DNA from: CAVVEQ01 sp963806635
Lineage (GTDB): Bacteria > Chloroflexota > Anaerolineae > Anaerolineales > Anaerolineaceae
DNA length: 64,000 nt
Assembly: GCA_963806635.1 (NCBI GenBank)
Contig: CAWDZA010000024.1
Span: forward strand, 1-64,000
Reading direction: 5' to 3'
Shown here: in pieces, positions 33,422 through 41,399 of the stretch
How the letters are laid out: every line of letters begins with the position of its first letter
Position numbering within the stretch: the stretch's first letter is position 1
The notes under the pieces: generated by a model
What the model saw: the letters and a program-made list of their open reading frames with translations, nothing else
What the model was told of the DNA's origin: nothing
Databases searched by the model: none
Program-made: the position numbers and the translations under genes

Positions 33422-35641
33422 TCAGGAAAGAAAAGAAATTTGCGCGGACTTGCCATCCGGGGTCTTCCCCGGATCGGACATCGCGTCCCGGAAAGCCCAC
33501 TGCGGTTCCGGGTTGGCAGCAATCCGCCGGAGCTGCTCGAAGCCGATCAACCGCCAGCTTCCCAGCGCCTCCAGTAGGCGCGGATCGCGGTCGATCTTGA
33601 AGAAGATCAAATCAAAGCGCGGCTCGGGGCAAAGAATAATATTCACCGCTTCACCCTGGTGAAATACATCCACCCAGCGGCTCAGGCAGCCGTTACAGGT
33701 TGTGTAAATCCGGTAGCGCGTCTTTCCATACTCCCGCCAGCAGATTCCCCCATCGTTTATGGCGTCCATCCCCAGGTAATGGGCTAGTTTTTCCTGTGTT
33801 TGTTCGATTTCTGGGATTTGGTCCAGAAATTTCTGTGGGATCTTATCGGGGTTTTCTTTGAAAGCTCCGGGGTTATCCGTGTCCAACTCGCAATAGGAAC
33901 CCAGGATCATCTCCAATAGCCGGGGAGAAGGGGTGAGAAATCCGGGGAAAGCTGCGTTGGCTATCTTCTGGAGTGCACCGAAAGTAATTTCATCCGTCTC
34001 ATGAAGTTCTGCCAGAACAAGGTCTTCCAGCCGGTCAGCCAGGCTGATCGGGGAGGACTCCAGCTTCGGCAGCCACCATAAACCCTGGCTATCGGCAGCC
34101 CGGCTGCCATAAACTTTGAACGCAGCCGCGTCCTCAAAATTCTCCTTCTGCGCTTGCTGAAGGCGGGTATGGATCACTTCGTAATTTCGTGGACTGCCCG
34201 CCGGGAGCAGATCCATGCGTATTGCACTCTCCATCCCTGCGCCTGCCAGTTGCAGGTACGTTGCAGGTTCCCCCCGTTCTAAAAGTGCATCAGTCATCAT
34301 ATCCCGTTGGAACCAGGCCACCGATCCAGGCATGGGCACGGGGGTAGTGTGCCCGCTCTCCCAGGTCACCTGGGCTAATTCGGAGCCCGCCTCACAGGCG
34401 ATACCTTCCAATTTCAATCCGCCGGCCAGTCCGGCGGCTAAAGCAGCGGTGAGCATCCCAGGATTCACTTCGGGGATCTCAGCGTGGAAGGGGATACCCT
34501 TGGGCAGCTTGCTGAAGGAAGCGGTCAGCACAGCGCCCACCCAGCGGCTGTCGAAGCGCTGCCGGCCCAGCACGCCATGCAAAGCACTGGCAGCTTCCTT
34601 TCCCCAGATCCATCCTGCCCAAACCGCGCTGAAACTCCAGAATGCCTGGTTTGGGTATGGCACCACACCCAGCGCCGCGGTTGGGCGTGCCTGCGCGGGG
34701 ATTTCTCTCAAAGCTGGGAGCCTGCCCGGAAACAGACAAATTCCTGCTTCCCCTTTCGGCAGCTCAGGGAAAATGGTCAACTCTATTCGATTTGGCTGAA
34801 TCACCCAATCCGCCACAGATTCCTGGAATGCCTTCCAGAGATTGACTTCGATAAATTCGCCTGGCGGGATGATCAGTCGCGGTCGGGCGCGGGAAGCCGG
34901 ATGCGTCCAGAGCGAATTACCGGCATCGCACACAGAAAGCAGCAGTGCCTGCAGAAAGGCGCGTTTGGAGTCTGCGACCGGCAGGGCCTCAATCCTATTG
35001 ATCAGGTTGAAGAGTACGTAGAATGATCGATCGGTGTAACAATCCAGCACATCGCATACCACCGGATTCTCTCCAGCGCCGGGGATGCCAACCCGCTCGA
35101 GCGCCCGTGAGCGCAGCAGCGCCAGGCTGCCCGTTCGGTGCAAGGCTGCCATGTCTTCGTCTTCCAAAGGGAATCCTCCCGCCGTATGGCAGGTTGGACA
35201 ATCCACTACTCGGGTAAAGGGGTTGGTTTCCCCTTTTCTCCACAGGTAAGCATCTGCTTGAATGACCCGTTTACAGCCCGGGCAGATCGTTTGATATAAC
35301 GCCATCAGATGCGCTTCAAAACGCTCCCCGGCTCTGCGGGAATCCGCCAGGTCGGAGATCTCCGCCTCGAAGTCAGCTCGCCGGGGAGCCGTAGCCAGCA
35401 CTTTTAGCATCAGTGCCAGGATCGGGTTATTGCACGTGCTCAGTACCCTGTACCCACATTGGGCTGCTTCCAGCGGCACCAGCGGCGTGGAGCCCAGCGG
35501 GTCGAGCAGCCAGCGACCGCGTGGGATTTCACGTTCAGAAAGCCAAGCCGAAAGGATGCCTTCCGGCAGCGGCGGGAGATAGCGGCCGAGGGGGAAATCG
35601 GGAATCCGGCCATTTCCGGGCAGAAAAACCTGGGCTTGCAT
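33422..35641 (-). CDS. Degenerate DNA-methylase-like protein with a zinc-ribbon insert, function unknown
   Basis: 739 residues from ATG 35641 (an earlier in-frame start at 35689 would lie over the promoter hexamer). The N-terminus resembles adenine-specific DNA methylases of the COG1743/DUF1156 group: LLDPLGSTPLVPLEAAQCGY stands where LDPFAGGGSIPLEALRLGC is expected, CPGC...CPTC forms a zinc ribbon, and DRSFYVLFNLINRIEALP matches a later family segment. The SAM-binding Gly motif is lost, however, and I find no DPPY/NPPY motif, so it is probably not an active methylase. There is no restriction gene nearby. Inferred role: an inactive paralogue, possibly DNA-binding. Confidence 0.5.
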   Translation of the reverse strand: MQAQVFLPGNGRIPDFPLGRYLPPLPEGILSAWLSEREIPRGRWLLDPLGSTPLVPLEAAQCGYRVLSTCNNPILALMLKVLATAPRRADFEAEISDLADSRRAGERFEAHLMALYQTICPGCKRVIQADAYLWRKGETNPFTRVVDCPTCHTAGGFPLEDEDMAALHRTGSLALLRSRALERVGIPGAGENPVVCDVLDCYTDRSFYVLFNLINRIEALPVADSKRAFLQALLLSVCDAGNSLWTHPASRARPRLIIPPGEFIEVNLWKAFQESVADWVIQPNRIELTIFPELPKGEAGICLFPGRLPALREIPAQARPTAALGVVPYPNQAFWSFSAVWAGWIWGKEAASALHGVLGRQRFDSRWVGAVLTASFSKLPKGIPFHAEIPEVNPGMLTAALAAGLAGGLKLEGIACEAGSELAQVTWESGHTTPVPMPGSVAWFQRDMMTDALLERGEPATYLQLAGAGMESAIRMDLLPAGSPRNYEVIHTRLQQAQKENFEDAAAFKVYGSRAADSQGLWWLPKLESSPISLADRLEDLVLAELHETDEITFGALQKIANAAFPGFLTPSPRLLEMILGSYCELDTDNPGAFKENPDKIPQKFLDQIPEIEQTQEKLAHYLGMDAINDGGICWREYGKTRYRIYTTCNGCLSRWVDVFHQGEAVNIILCPEPRFDLIFFKIDRDPRLLEALGSWRLIGFEQLRRIAANPEPQWAFRDAMSDPGKTPDGKSAQISFLS

Positions 35642-35649
35642 ACAAATCC

Positions 35650-35655
35650 AGTATA
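35650..35655 (-). promoter_or_regulatory. Putative -10 element for the 35641 gene
   Basis: TATACT on the minus strand ends 8 nt before the ATG at 35641, which is consistent with a leaderless or nearly leaderless mRNA and supports that start codon. Confidence 0.4.
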
Positions 35656-35670
35656 GTGAACCACAGGAGA

Positions 35671-35699
35671 AAAGAAAAGCCCCCTTCAATATGAGGGGG
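35671..35699 (-). terminator. Terminator at the end of the nusA-thyX-CPBP operon
   Basis: CCCCC and GGGGG arms (35680-35699), extended imperfectly, are followed on the minus strand by CTTTTCTTTTC. It lies 8 nt past the stop at 35708. Confidence 0.65.
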
Positions 35700-35707
35700 G
35701 CGGTGAT

Positions 35708-36727
35708 CTAATCCGATTTTTGTTCGAGAGGTACCGGGGGAGTCTTTGTTTCCCGATTTGAAGGCTGATAAACAGCCAATTCCTCCCAGAGCCGGATGGA
35801 ACCCCGGCTTTTCTTCACCCACAGCAGGATCAGCGCTGCTCCCAGCAGCATGGCCAGGATGCCGATCCCCCCGGCTTCCGGACCGAAGACACCGCCGGTC
35901 ATCCATCCGGAGTTTACCTGCTCGATCGATATGAACGGGCTGACCGCCGAAACGCCGCTCACTGGAAAGCCAAATACCGCACCCTGGAAGAAATTCCAGG
36001 CGATGTGCAGCCCAATAGGCAGCGCCAGCTCTCCAGTCAGAATGAAGCCCAAGCTCAGGAAAATGCCTGCCAGGAAAATATTGAGGAAGCTCATCAGGCT
36101 GGCTCCGGGGTTCATCAGGTGCAGGATACTGAAGATAATGGAAGTGAGAATTGTTGCCAGGATCACAGCTGTCCGAGGTGTCAGCCAGCGCAGGTTCAAC
36201 CCTTCCATCAGGTTGCGCTGAATGTACCCGCGAAAAAGCATCTCTTCATATACACCAACGCAGATTAAGGTGACCAGATCCACCCCAACACCCAGCCAGA
36301 AGGGATTGCCGCTTTTCGGAGTGAAGAACCCGGTGACCCGCACCCAACCCAGGGTCATTTCCACCAGGAAGATCATCGCCATCACCAACGCCCCGATACC
36401 CAAACCGATGAAGAGATCCTTCCACCAGCCTTGGCTGCGGTGAAAGCCGAAATCCCGGAAAGGACGGCGGTCGAGGAATCTACCTGCCAGGAACATGCTG
36501 AGCAGGGTCGCGCCAAGCGCGATCAAAGGGCTGGTAAGTTCGCCGAAGAGGAAATTACTTCGTATTTGGATCTGCACAAGGGGAGAATTTTCCGGAATCA
36601 GCGGCAGGAGAAGGTCGCTCATGATAAAGACCAACCCAAGCGCGAAGAGCAGGAAGAGAAGAAGTTGCAACCCAATACGAAGCAAGGCTCGCAATCTTTT
36701 TTCGTCGGAATTCCAGAATGGATTCAT
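35708..36727 (-). CDS. CPBP-family intramembrane glutamic endopeptidase
   Basis: 339 residues with about eight membrane helices. The three CPBP/Rce1 motifs are present: EEMLFRGYIQR (Glu-Glu and Arg), FSILHLMNPG (His) and LPIGLHIAWNFFQG (His and Asn). Bacterial members cleave within the membrane, and several process peptides or immunity factors. The substrate here is unknown. An AAGGA site precedes the ATG, 9 nt after the thyX stop, so it is the last gene of the long nusA operon. Confidence 0.88.
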   Translation of the reverse strand: MNPFWNSDEKRLRALLRIGLQLLLFLLFALGLVFIMSDLLLPLIPENSPLVQIQIRSNFLFGELTSPLIALGATLLSMFLAGRFLDRRPFRDFGFHRSQGWWKDLFIGLGIGALVMAMIFLVEMTLGWVRVTGFFTPKSGNPFWLGVGVDLVTLICVGVYEEMLFRGYIQRNLMEGLNLRWLTPRTAVILATILTSIIFSILHLMNPGASLMSFLNIFLAGIFLSLGFILTGELALPIGLHIAWNFFQGAVFGFPVSGVSAVSPFISIEQVNSGWMTGGVFGPEAGGIGILAMLLGAALILLWVKKSRGSIRLWEELAVYQPSNRETKTPPVPLEQKSD

Positions 36728-36736
36728 GGGTTTTCC

Positions 36737-38152
36737 TTACGCTACCGTGAAGTAAGCACTTTCAATGGATTGCCAGGTCTCATCACATTCGCTGGTAAAG
36801 TACCTGCCGAGACCCGGCTGCGCTTTTGTGATTTCTTCCATCATTCGCCTGGCCGCCCGGCGCATGGAAAAATGCGCGTTCGGGGCGCTACGCAGATTCA
36901 GCATGTGCATCCCGCTGCGCAGGTTGAATTCCAGCAGGACCCGGCGTCGAAAGGCGTTTGGCACCCCGTAGGATGCCACATTTGGCAGGTCAGCTTGGAT
37001 CTTGGCAAAGGTTTGCGCCGCCTTCTGCATGGCGCCCCGGTATTCGTTCTCGATCCCCGCCAGGCTGATCCAACGCGGGATGGTAAACCCCAGGGAAGTA
37101 CCCAGAGGTTGGGCGGTTTGGGTCATCATGCGGTGCCGCTTGAGCTCGAAATAAGCCCCCTGATCCAGCACCAACTCAAATGTGTAGCGGGAGTATTCCA
37201 CCTCACGGGGCAGGGAGTTGCGCCTTCCGTGTTGCTCGAAGATCCGCTCCAGCAACTTTTCCCGTTCACTGCCTGAAAGAGATTTCACTTTTTGCCCGGC
37301 TTCCGCCCAGGGGATATTTCCGGATCGGTAAAACTCCGCGGCCAGGATCATCTCCTCTGCGTCGGGATCATAGCGAACAAGGGTGCACCAATCCTTCGAT
37401 GAAAACTCGTCACTCGCAGAATCCGTCGCAAATACCTGCTCCAGCTCTTTCTGTGCTGGGTCGGCATCCGCATACTTAACCAGAGTGGGCACTTCGCCCT
37501 GCGCCACAGCCTTGATCTCATTGCCCAGTGCCTGCACCTCGGCCAAAGGGTGCGAGAGCATTTTGGTCACCGCATGCTCCAGGGCACGCGCGTTGATGGT
37601 CATGCCTACGTTAGCCAGTGCCGCCGCCGGCAGAAGAAAACGGCACACATCCGCGCTGCGGGCGCGGATCCGGTTCTGGCGCAAAGCTTCCGATTCGCCC
37701 TCTTTCCCTGGCTCCTCCCGCTCCGCCAGGGCGCTCACCTTTTCCATCGCGGCGGCATAAGTGGAAAAAAGGAGCCGGCAGGTTTCCAGGTACTCATCCA
37801 GCAGTTTGTGCCCCTTCAATTCCTTCGGGATATAAAAATTTTCCGGATCCCATTTCTGGTATCGGGTGGATTTTTCAGTGTAGGATGCCAGGCGGTTGGA
37901 TTCCAGGCACTCGACAGCCAGGCGGGAGATATTCTCAGCGGCAATGTGCAGCACGGCATGCTCGGCTACGGAGGAGTGGCCGTATCCCACCACCCATTTC
38001 TCATGGAACTGGGCGCTCTTTTCGTCGGTCAGCTCATCCGCGATCTGCCGGAAGGTCTCCGGCGAGCGGGAGGTCTTGGCAAAAGCCACCGCGATCACCT
38101 CGGGGGTGTAGCGGCGCGGGTCCAGAAGATAGACCTGTCGTTCAGGAGCCAT
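36737..38152 (-). CDS. thyX: Two-domain flavin-dependent thymidylate synthase (ThyX)
   Basis: 471 residues from ATG 38152. It makes dTMP from dUMP using FAD, NADPH and methylene-THF. The usual ThyX is 220-250 residues; here two ThyX-like halves are fused. The first has GHSSVAEHAVLHI and RLASYTEKSTRY, the second ELKRHRMMTQTAQPLG (the RHR signature) and HMLNLRSAPNAHFSMRRAARRM. Neither half alone has the full consensus RHRxxSxxxxSxR. The active sites probably form between the halves. The start overlaps the end of ribF by 11 bp, indicating coupling. ribF supplies FAD, the cofactor of this enzyme. Confidence 0.88.
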   Translation of the reverse strand: MAPERQVYLLDPRRYTPEVIAVAFAKTSRSPETFRQIADELTDEKSAQFHEKWVVGYGHSSVAEHAVLHIAAENISRLAVECLESNRLASYTEKSTRYQKWDPENFYIPKELKGHKLLDEYLETCRLLFSTYAAAMEKVSALAEREEPGKEGESEALRQNRIRARSADVCRFLLPAAALANVGMTINARALEHAVTKMLSHPLAEVQALGNEIKAVAQGEVPTLVKYADADPAQKELEQVFATDSASDEFSSKDWCTLVRYDPDAEEMILAAEFYRSGNIPWAEAGQKVKSLSGSEREKLLERIFEQHGRRNSLPREVEYSRYTFELVLDQGAYFELKRHRMMTQTAQPLGTSLGFTIPRWISLAGIENEYRGAMQKAAQTFAKIQADLPNVASYGVPNAFRRRVLLEFNLRSGMHMLNLRSAPNAHFSMRRAARRMMEEITKAQPGLGRYFTSECDETWQSIESAYFTVA

Positions 38153-39071
38153 AACCCAGCACCTCCCTCGTATTTTGCACATCCGTATCGATTTGCATAA
38201 TCAGTTGATCGATGTTCTGATACCGGACCTCAGGGCGGAGGAATTTCACAAAATCCACACGGATCTCCTCCCCGTAGATATCCCGATCGAAATCCAAAAG
38301 GAAAGGCTCCACCCGGGGGTGAAGGAGATCATCCCCGAAGGTGGGCCGCATGCCAACATTGATGGCGGTAGCGTATCGGCGGCCCTGCACCCAGGCCCAG
38401 CCGGCATAGATTCCGTTGCGCGGGATCAATTTCTCCTCCCAGATTGCCATGTTTGCCGTCGGAAACCCGATCTGCCTTCCGCGTCCATCCCCCCGCACAA
38501 CCTCGCCAGTCACGGAGTAAACCCGTCCGAGCATTTCGGTCGCATCTTCCATCTGCCCATTCGCCAAACTCTCGCGGATCAGGCTCGAAGATATCACCCG
38601 TTCTCCCAGTTGAATCGGATCCAGCAGCCTTAACGTGTATCCGAAGTCATTTTCAAGCTCGGCAAGGCGCTGCGTATTCCCCGCCCGGTTCCTGCCCAGG
38701 GCAAAATCATGCCCCACCCAGAGTTCTTTCATCCCCAGATGCGCCTCAAGCGGCGCGAGGAATTCCTCCGGGGTCAGGGCAGCCAGTTCGCGGGTGAATT
38801 CCAGGGTGATCACCGAATCGACTCCCAGCTCGGTTAGCAAGGCTTCCCGTTCCAGGGGATGGGTCAGGTAAAAATGATTGGTCTTCTTTCCCAGCACGAC
38901 CGCCGGGTGGGGATAAAAAGTGATCACTACCGCAGGCGCGCCAGCCTGCCTGGCTGAGTTCACCAACTGCTTGATAATAGTCTGATGCCCGCGGTGGACC
39001 CCATCGAAAGAGCCGATGGTCACCCGGGCATCGTGTAAATTCCATCCCTGCAGCATGGCTGGCTCTGGCAT
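38142..39071 (-). CDS. ribF: Bifunctional riboflavin kinase/FAD synthetase
   Basis: 309 residues. It converts riboflavin to FMN and then FAD. The N-terminal adenylyltransferase domain has GSFDGVHRGHQTIIKQL and VGHDFALGRNRAGN. The C-terminal kinase has GEVVRGDGRGRQIGFPTANM with the conserved PTAN magnesium/ATP motif. It starts at 39071, next to the truB stop at 39072. The truB-ribF order is common in this operon across bacteria. Confidence 0.93.
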   Translation of the reverse strand: MPEPAMLQGWNLHDARVTIGSFDGVHRGHQTIIKQLVNSARQAGAPAVVITFYPHPAVVLGKKTNHFYLTHPLEREALLTELGVDSVITLEFTRELAALTPEEFLAPLEAHLGMKELWVGHDFALGRNRAGNTQRLAELENDFGYTLRLLDPIQLGERVISSSLIRESLANGQMEDATEMLGRVYSVTGEVVRGDGRGRQIGFPTANMAIWEEKLIPRNGIYAGWAWVQGRRYATAINVGMRPTFGDDLLHPRVEPFLLDFDRDIYGEEIRVDFVKFLRPEVRYQNIDQLIMQIDTDVQNTREVLGYGS

Positions 39072-39980
39072 CTAAGAGAAAAACACCTTCTTGGGCTGCC
39101 ATTCGTTTGCCGCCGGGTCAAATTCCAGCAGCGCCACAAGCTCGCCCGCTTCGCTGATCCCGCAAGCCATGGGTCCGAGCGCCGGGTCTCCGGGCACGCG
39201 GTGACCGTGGCGGATAGCGTCCACCTGGTCGTTGGTGAGTTCCACCGATTTCCAGTCCGAAAGCGCCTCGGCAGCCGGGATCAGGTGCTGGTACCAGGTG
39301 CCGTCGGTGAAGGCATCCCGCAGTTTGCGCAGGGGTACGGCATCCCTCAGGGTGAAGCGTCCGCTCTTGGTGCGGCGCAGACCGGTGAGGTTGGCTCCGC
39401 AGCCCAGGTTGGCCCCCAGATCATTCGCCAGGGAGCGAACATAGGTACCTGAAGAGCAGTAAACATCCACAACGGCATCCGGCGGAGCCCACTCCAGCAG
39501 TTCCAGGCTGTAAACCTGGATCTTCCGCGGGGCAAGATCCACCTCTTCACCCTTGCGCGCCATCTCGTACGCTTTTCGACCGTGAACTTTGACCGCAGAA
39601 TAAGGCGGGGGCACTTGTTCGATCTCACCGACGAACTTCTCCAATTCGGTTTGAAATTGTTCTTCAGTGACATTCACTTCGGACGAGCTCAGCACCTGGC
39701 CATCGCCATCATACGTATCGGTGACGGTGCCAAGGCGGATGATAGCCTGGTAGCGTTTATCCGAGGCGGAGACGTATTCGCTCAAGCGTACCGCGGGTCC
39801 GATCAGCACCACCAGCACGCCGGAAGCGCGCGGGTCGAGCGTGCCGGTGTGACCGGCTCGGCGAATATTTGTGCCCCGGCGGATGATCTCCACCACGTCG
39901 TGGGAAGTCAGCCCGATGGGTTTATCCACAACGAGCACTCCGGAGATCGCGTTGTTTACGTCATAATTGGATTTTTCCAT
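39072..39980 (-). CDS. truB: tRNA pseudouridine(55) synthase
   Basis: 302 residues. It isomerises U55 in the T loop of tRNAs. Motifs: GVLVVDKPIGLTSHDVV, RAGHTGTLDPRASGVL with the catalytic Asp in LDP, and YVSASDKRYQAIIRLGTVTDT. A C-terminal region of about 60 residues forms the PUA-like end. It lies in the standard place after the DHH gene in the nusA-infB-rbfA-truB-ribF cluster. Confidence 0.95.
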   Translation of the reverse strand: MEKSNYDVNNAISGVLVVDKPIGLTSHDVVEIIRRGTNIRRAGHTGTLDPRASGVLVVLIGPAVRLSEYVSASDKRYQAIIRLGTVTDTYDGDGQVLSSSEVNVTEEQFQTELEKFVGEIEQVPPPYSAVKVHGRKAYEMARKGEEVDLAPRKIQVYSLELLEWAPPDAVVDVYCSSGTYVRSLANDLGANLGCGANLTGLRRTKSGRFTLRDAVPLRKLRDAFTDGTWYQHLIPAAEALSDWKSVELTNDQVDAIRHGHRVPGDPALGPMACGISEAGELVALLEFDPAANEWQPKKVFFS

Positions 39981-40008
39981 GGTTCCCGCTCCAAATACCT
40001 AAATAATT

Positions 40009-40995
40009 TTACCGGGTTTCGAGTTTGTTCCGGTCGGATTCGACTGGTTTTTCAAGCAATGCTTTGGTGGCTGGCAGCACTTTCTCCGTAATTTCCTGAA
40101 AACTGCCATCCATTTCCGCCCCGGCCGCGGGGGGGTGCCCACCGCCTCCAAAGGATTGCGCCAGGGTGGCCACATCAATTCCCTGCTGCGCGCGCCAACT
40201 GATCTTCCAGTGATTTGCGCGCTGCTCCACAAACAGGACGGAAATATCGATTCCGTCCAGGTTCGAAATTACGTTATTCAGATCAGCGTCGTCATTGCCG
40301 GGGTATCCCACCTCGGCGCGGTCCTTCAGCGTCAAGGCGGTCCAGACCAGGCGTCCGTCCTGGTTCAGTGCGGTCAACCCGCGGCCCCAATACCGCGCGG
40401 CTTCCACAGGGCGTCTGACGAGCGCGCGTGAGTAAATATCCGAGAGGTTGATACCGTTTTCCATCAGGTCTGCCGCCAGGCGCAAAGTGTGCGGGGTGAC
40501 GTTCGGCGTTCGAAAGCCGATGGTGTCGCTCACGATTCCGCTCAGAAGGGTGATGGCGGCGTTCTGGTTGATCTGCAGCCCCCAATCCCCCAGGTGCTCG
40601 GCCAGGATGGCGCATGTGGCCACTGCTTCGGGGTCCACATAATTAATTTTGGCAAAATGCGGGTTGGTGATGTGGTGATCGATATTGATATCGATGGGGG
40701 TATCCCCCATAATGCCGCCGGTGCGGAACAGGTCCGAGCAATCCAGGCTCACCACCAGGTCGAATTCGCCATCCAACTTCTTACGGATCAAATCCGCCCC
40801 GGGAAGGTGCCGGAAAACCGAAGGAACGCCATCGGCGTTGACCCGCTGAACCGACTTGCCGGCTGCCTCCAGGGCAAAGGCCATCCCGAGCATGGCGCCG
40901 ATCGAATCCCCATCCGGGCGAATGTGGGAAAGTACCACCACGCGGTGGGATTTCTTAAAGGATTCCTTGAGCTGGCTATTGAGCGGGTTTGACAT
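40009..40995 (-). CDS. DHH/DHHA1 phosphoesterase (NrnA-like oligoribonuclease / pAp phosphatase)
   Basis: 328 residues from ATG 40995 (AAAGGA upstream). The frame is open further upstream but overlaps rbfA. DHH motifs: LSHIRPDGDSIGAMLG, SLDCSDLFRTG, NIDHHITN. The DHHA1 C-terminal motif is GGGGHPPAAGAEMDG. NrnA family members degrade nanoRNAs of a few bases and dephosphorylate pAp; related proteins cleave cyclic dinucleotides. The conserved rbfA-nrnA-truB order supports the NrnA assignment. It overlaps rbfA by 20 bp. Confidence 0.9.
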   Translation of the reverse strand: MSNPLNSQLKESFKKSHRVVVLSHIRPDGDSIGAMLGMAFALEAAGKSVQRVNADGVPSVFRHLPGADLIRKKLDGEFDLVVSLDCSDLFRTGGIMGDTPIDINIDHHITNPHFAKINYVDPEAVATCAILAEHLGDWGLQINQNAAITLLSGIVSDTIGFRTPNVTPHTLRLAADLMENGINLSDIYSRALVRRPVEAARYWGRGLTALNQDGRLVWTALTLKDRAEVGYPGNDDADLNNVISNLDGIDISVLFVEQRANHWKISWRAQQGIDVATLAQSFGGGGHPPAAGAEMDGSFQEITEKVLPATKALLEKPVESDRNKLETR

Positions 40996-41371
40996 TCTTT
41001 CCTTTTTTAGCGGTTGTCTTTTGTTCGTTACGGATATCCGCCAGGATGCGTTCGACCTTTTCCGCGTTCTCAGGGGTAACATCCCAGTGGAAGCGAAGTT
41101 TTGGGAATACCCGAAGATCGATCTGCGCCGCAAGCTCCCGTCGTATGAAACCGGAAGCACTTTCCAAGCCTTTCAGCACTTCCTTCGAGCGGACGCTGCC
41201 TTCGATGGCAGAGACATAGATATCCGCGTAGGAAAGCTCGCGGTCCACGGTTACATCGGTGACGAATACCCCGCTCAAACGCGGGTCGTGGATGCGGTTC
41301 CCGACCAGCATTTCGGATAGGTCCTCCTGCATGCGGTCGGCGATGCGTTGCGTTCTAACCTCTGAGGGCAT
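40976..41371 (-). CDS. rbfA: Ribosome-binding factor A
   Basis: 131 residues with a KH-like fold: RTQRIADRMQEDLSEML at the N-terminus, the central DVTVDRELSYADIYVS, and RRELAAQIDLRVFPKLRFHWD. It assists maturation of the 16S rRNA 5' end in the 30S subunit. A Lys-rich tail extends to KGKNVKPAQ. It lies directly after infB and overlaps the DHH gene. Confidence 0.92.
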   Translation of the reverse strand: MPSEVRTQRIADRMQEDLSEMLVGNRIHDPRLSGVFVTDVTVDRELSYADIYVSAIEGSVRSKEVLKGLESASGFIRRELAAQIDLRVFPKLRFHWDVTPENAEKVERILADIRNEQKTTAKKGKNVKPAQ

Positions 41372-41399
41372 GATGATCCTACCTTCCCGAAAGCCCTAA

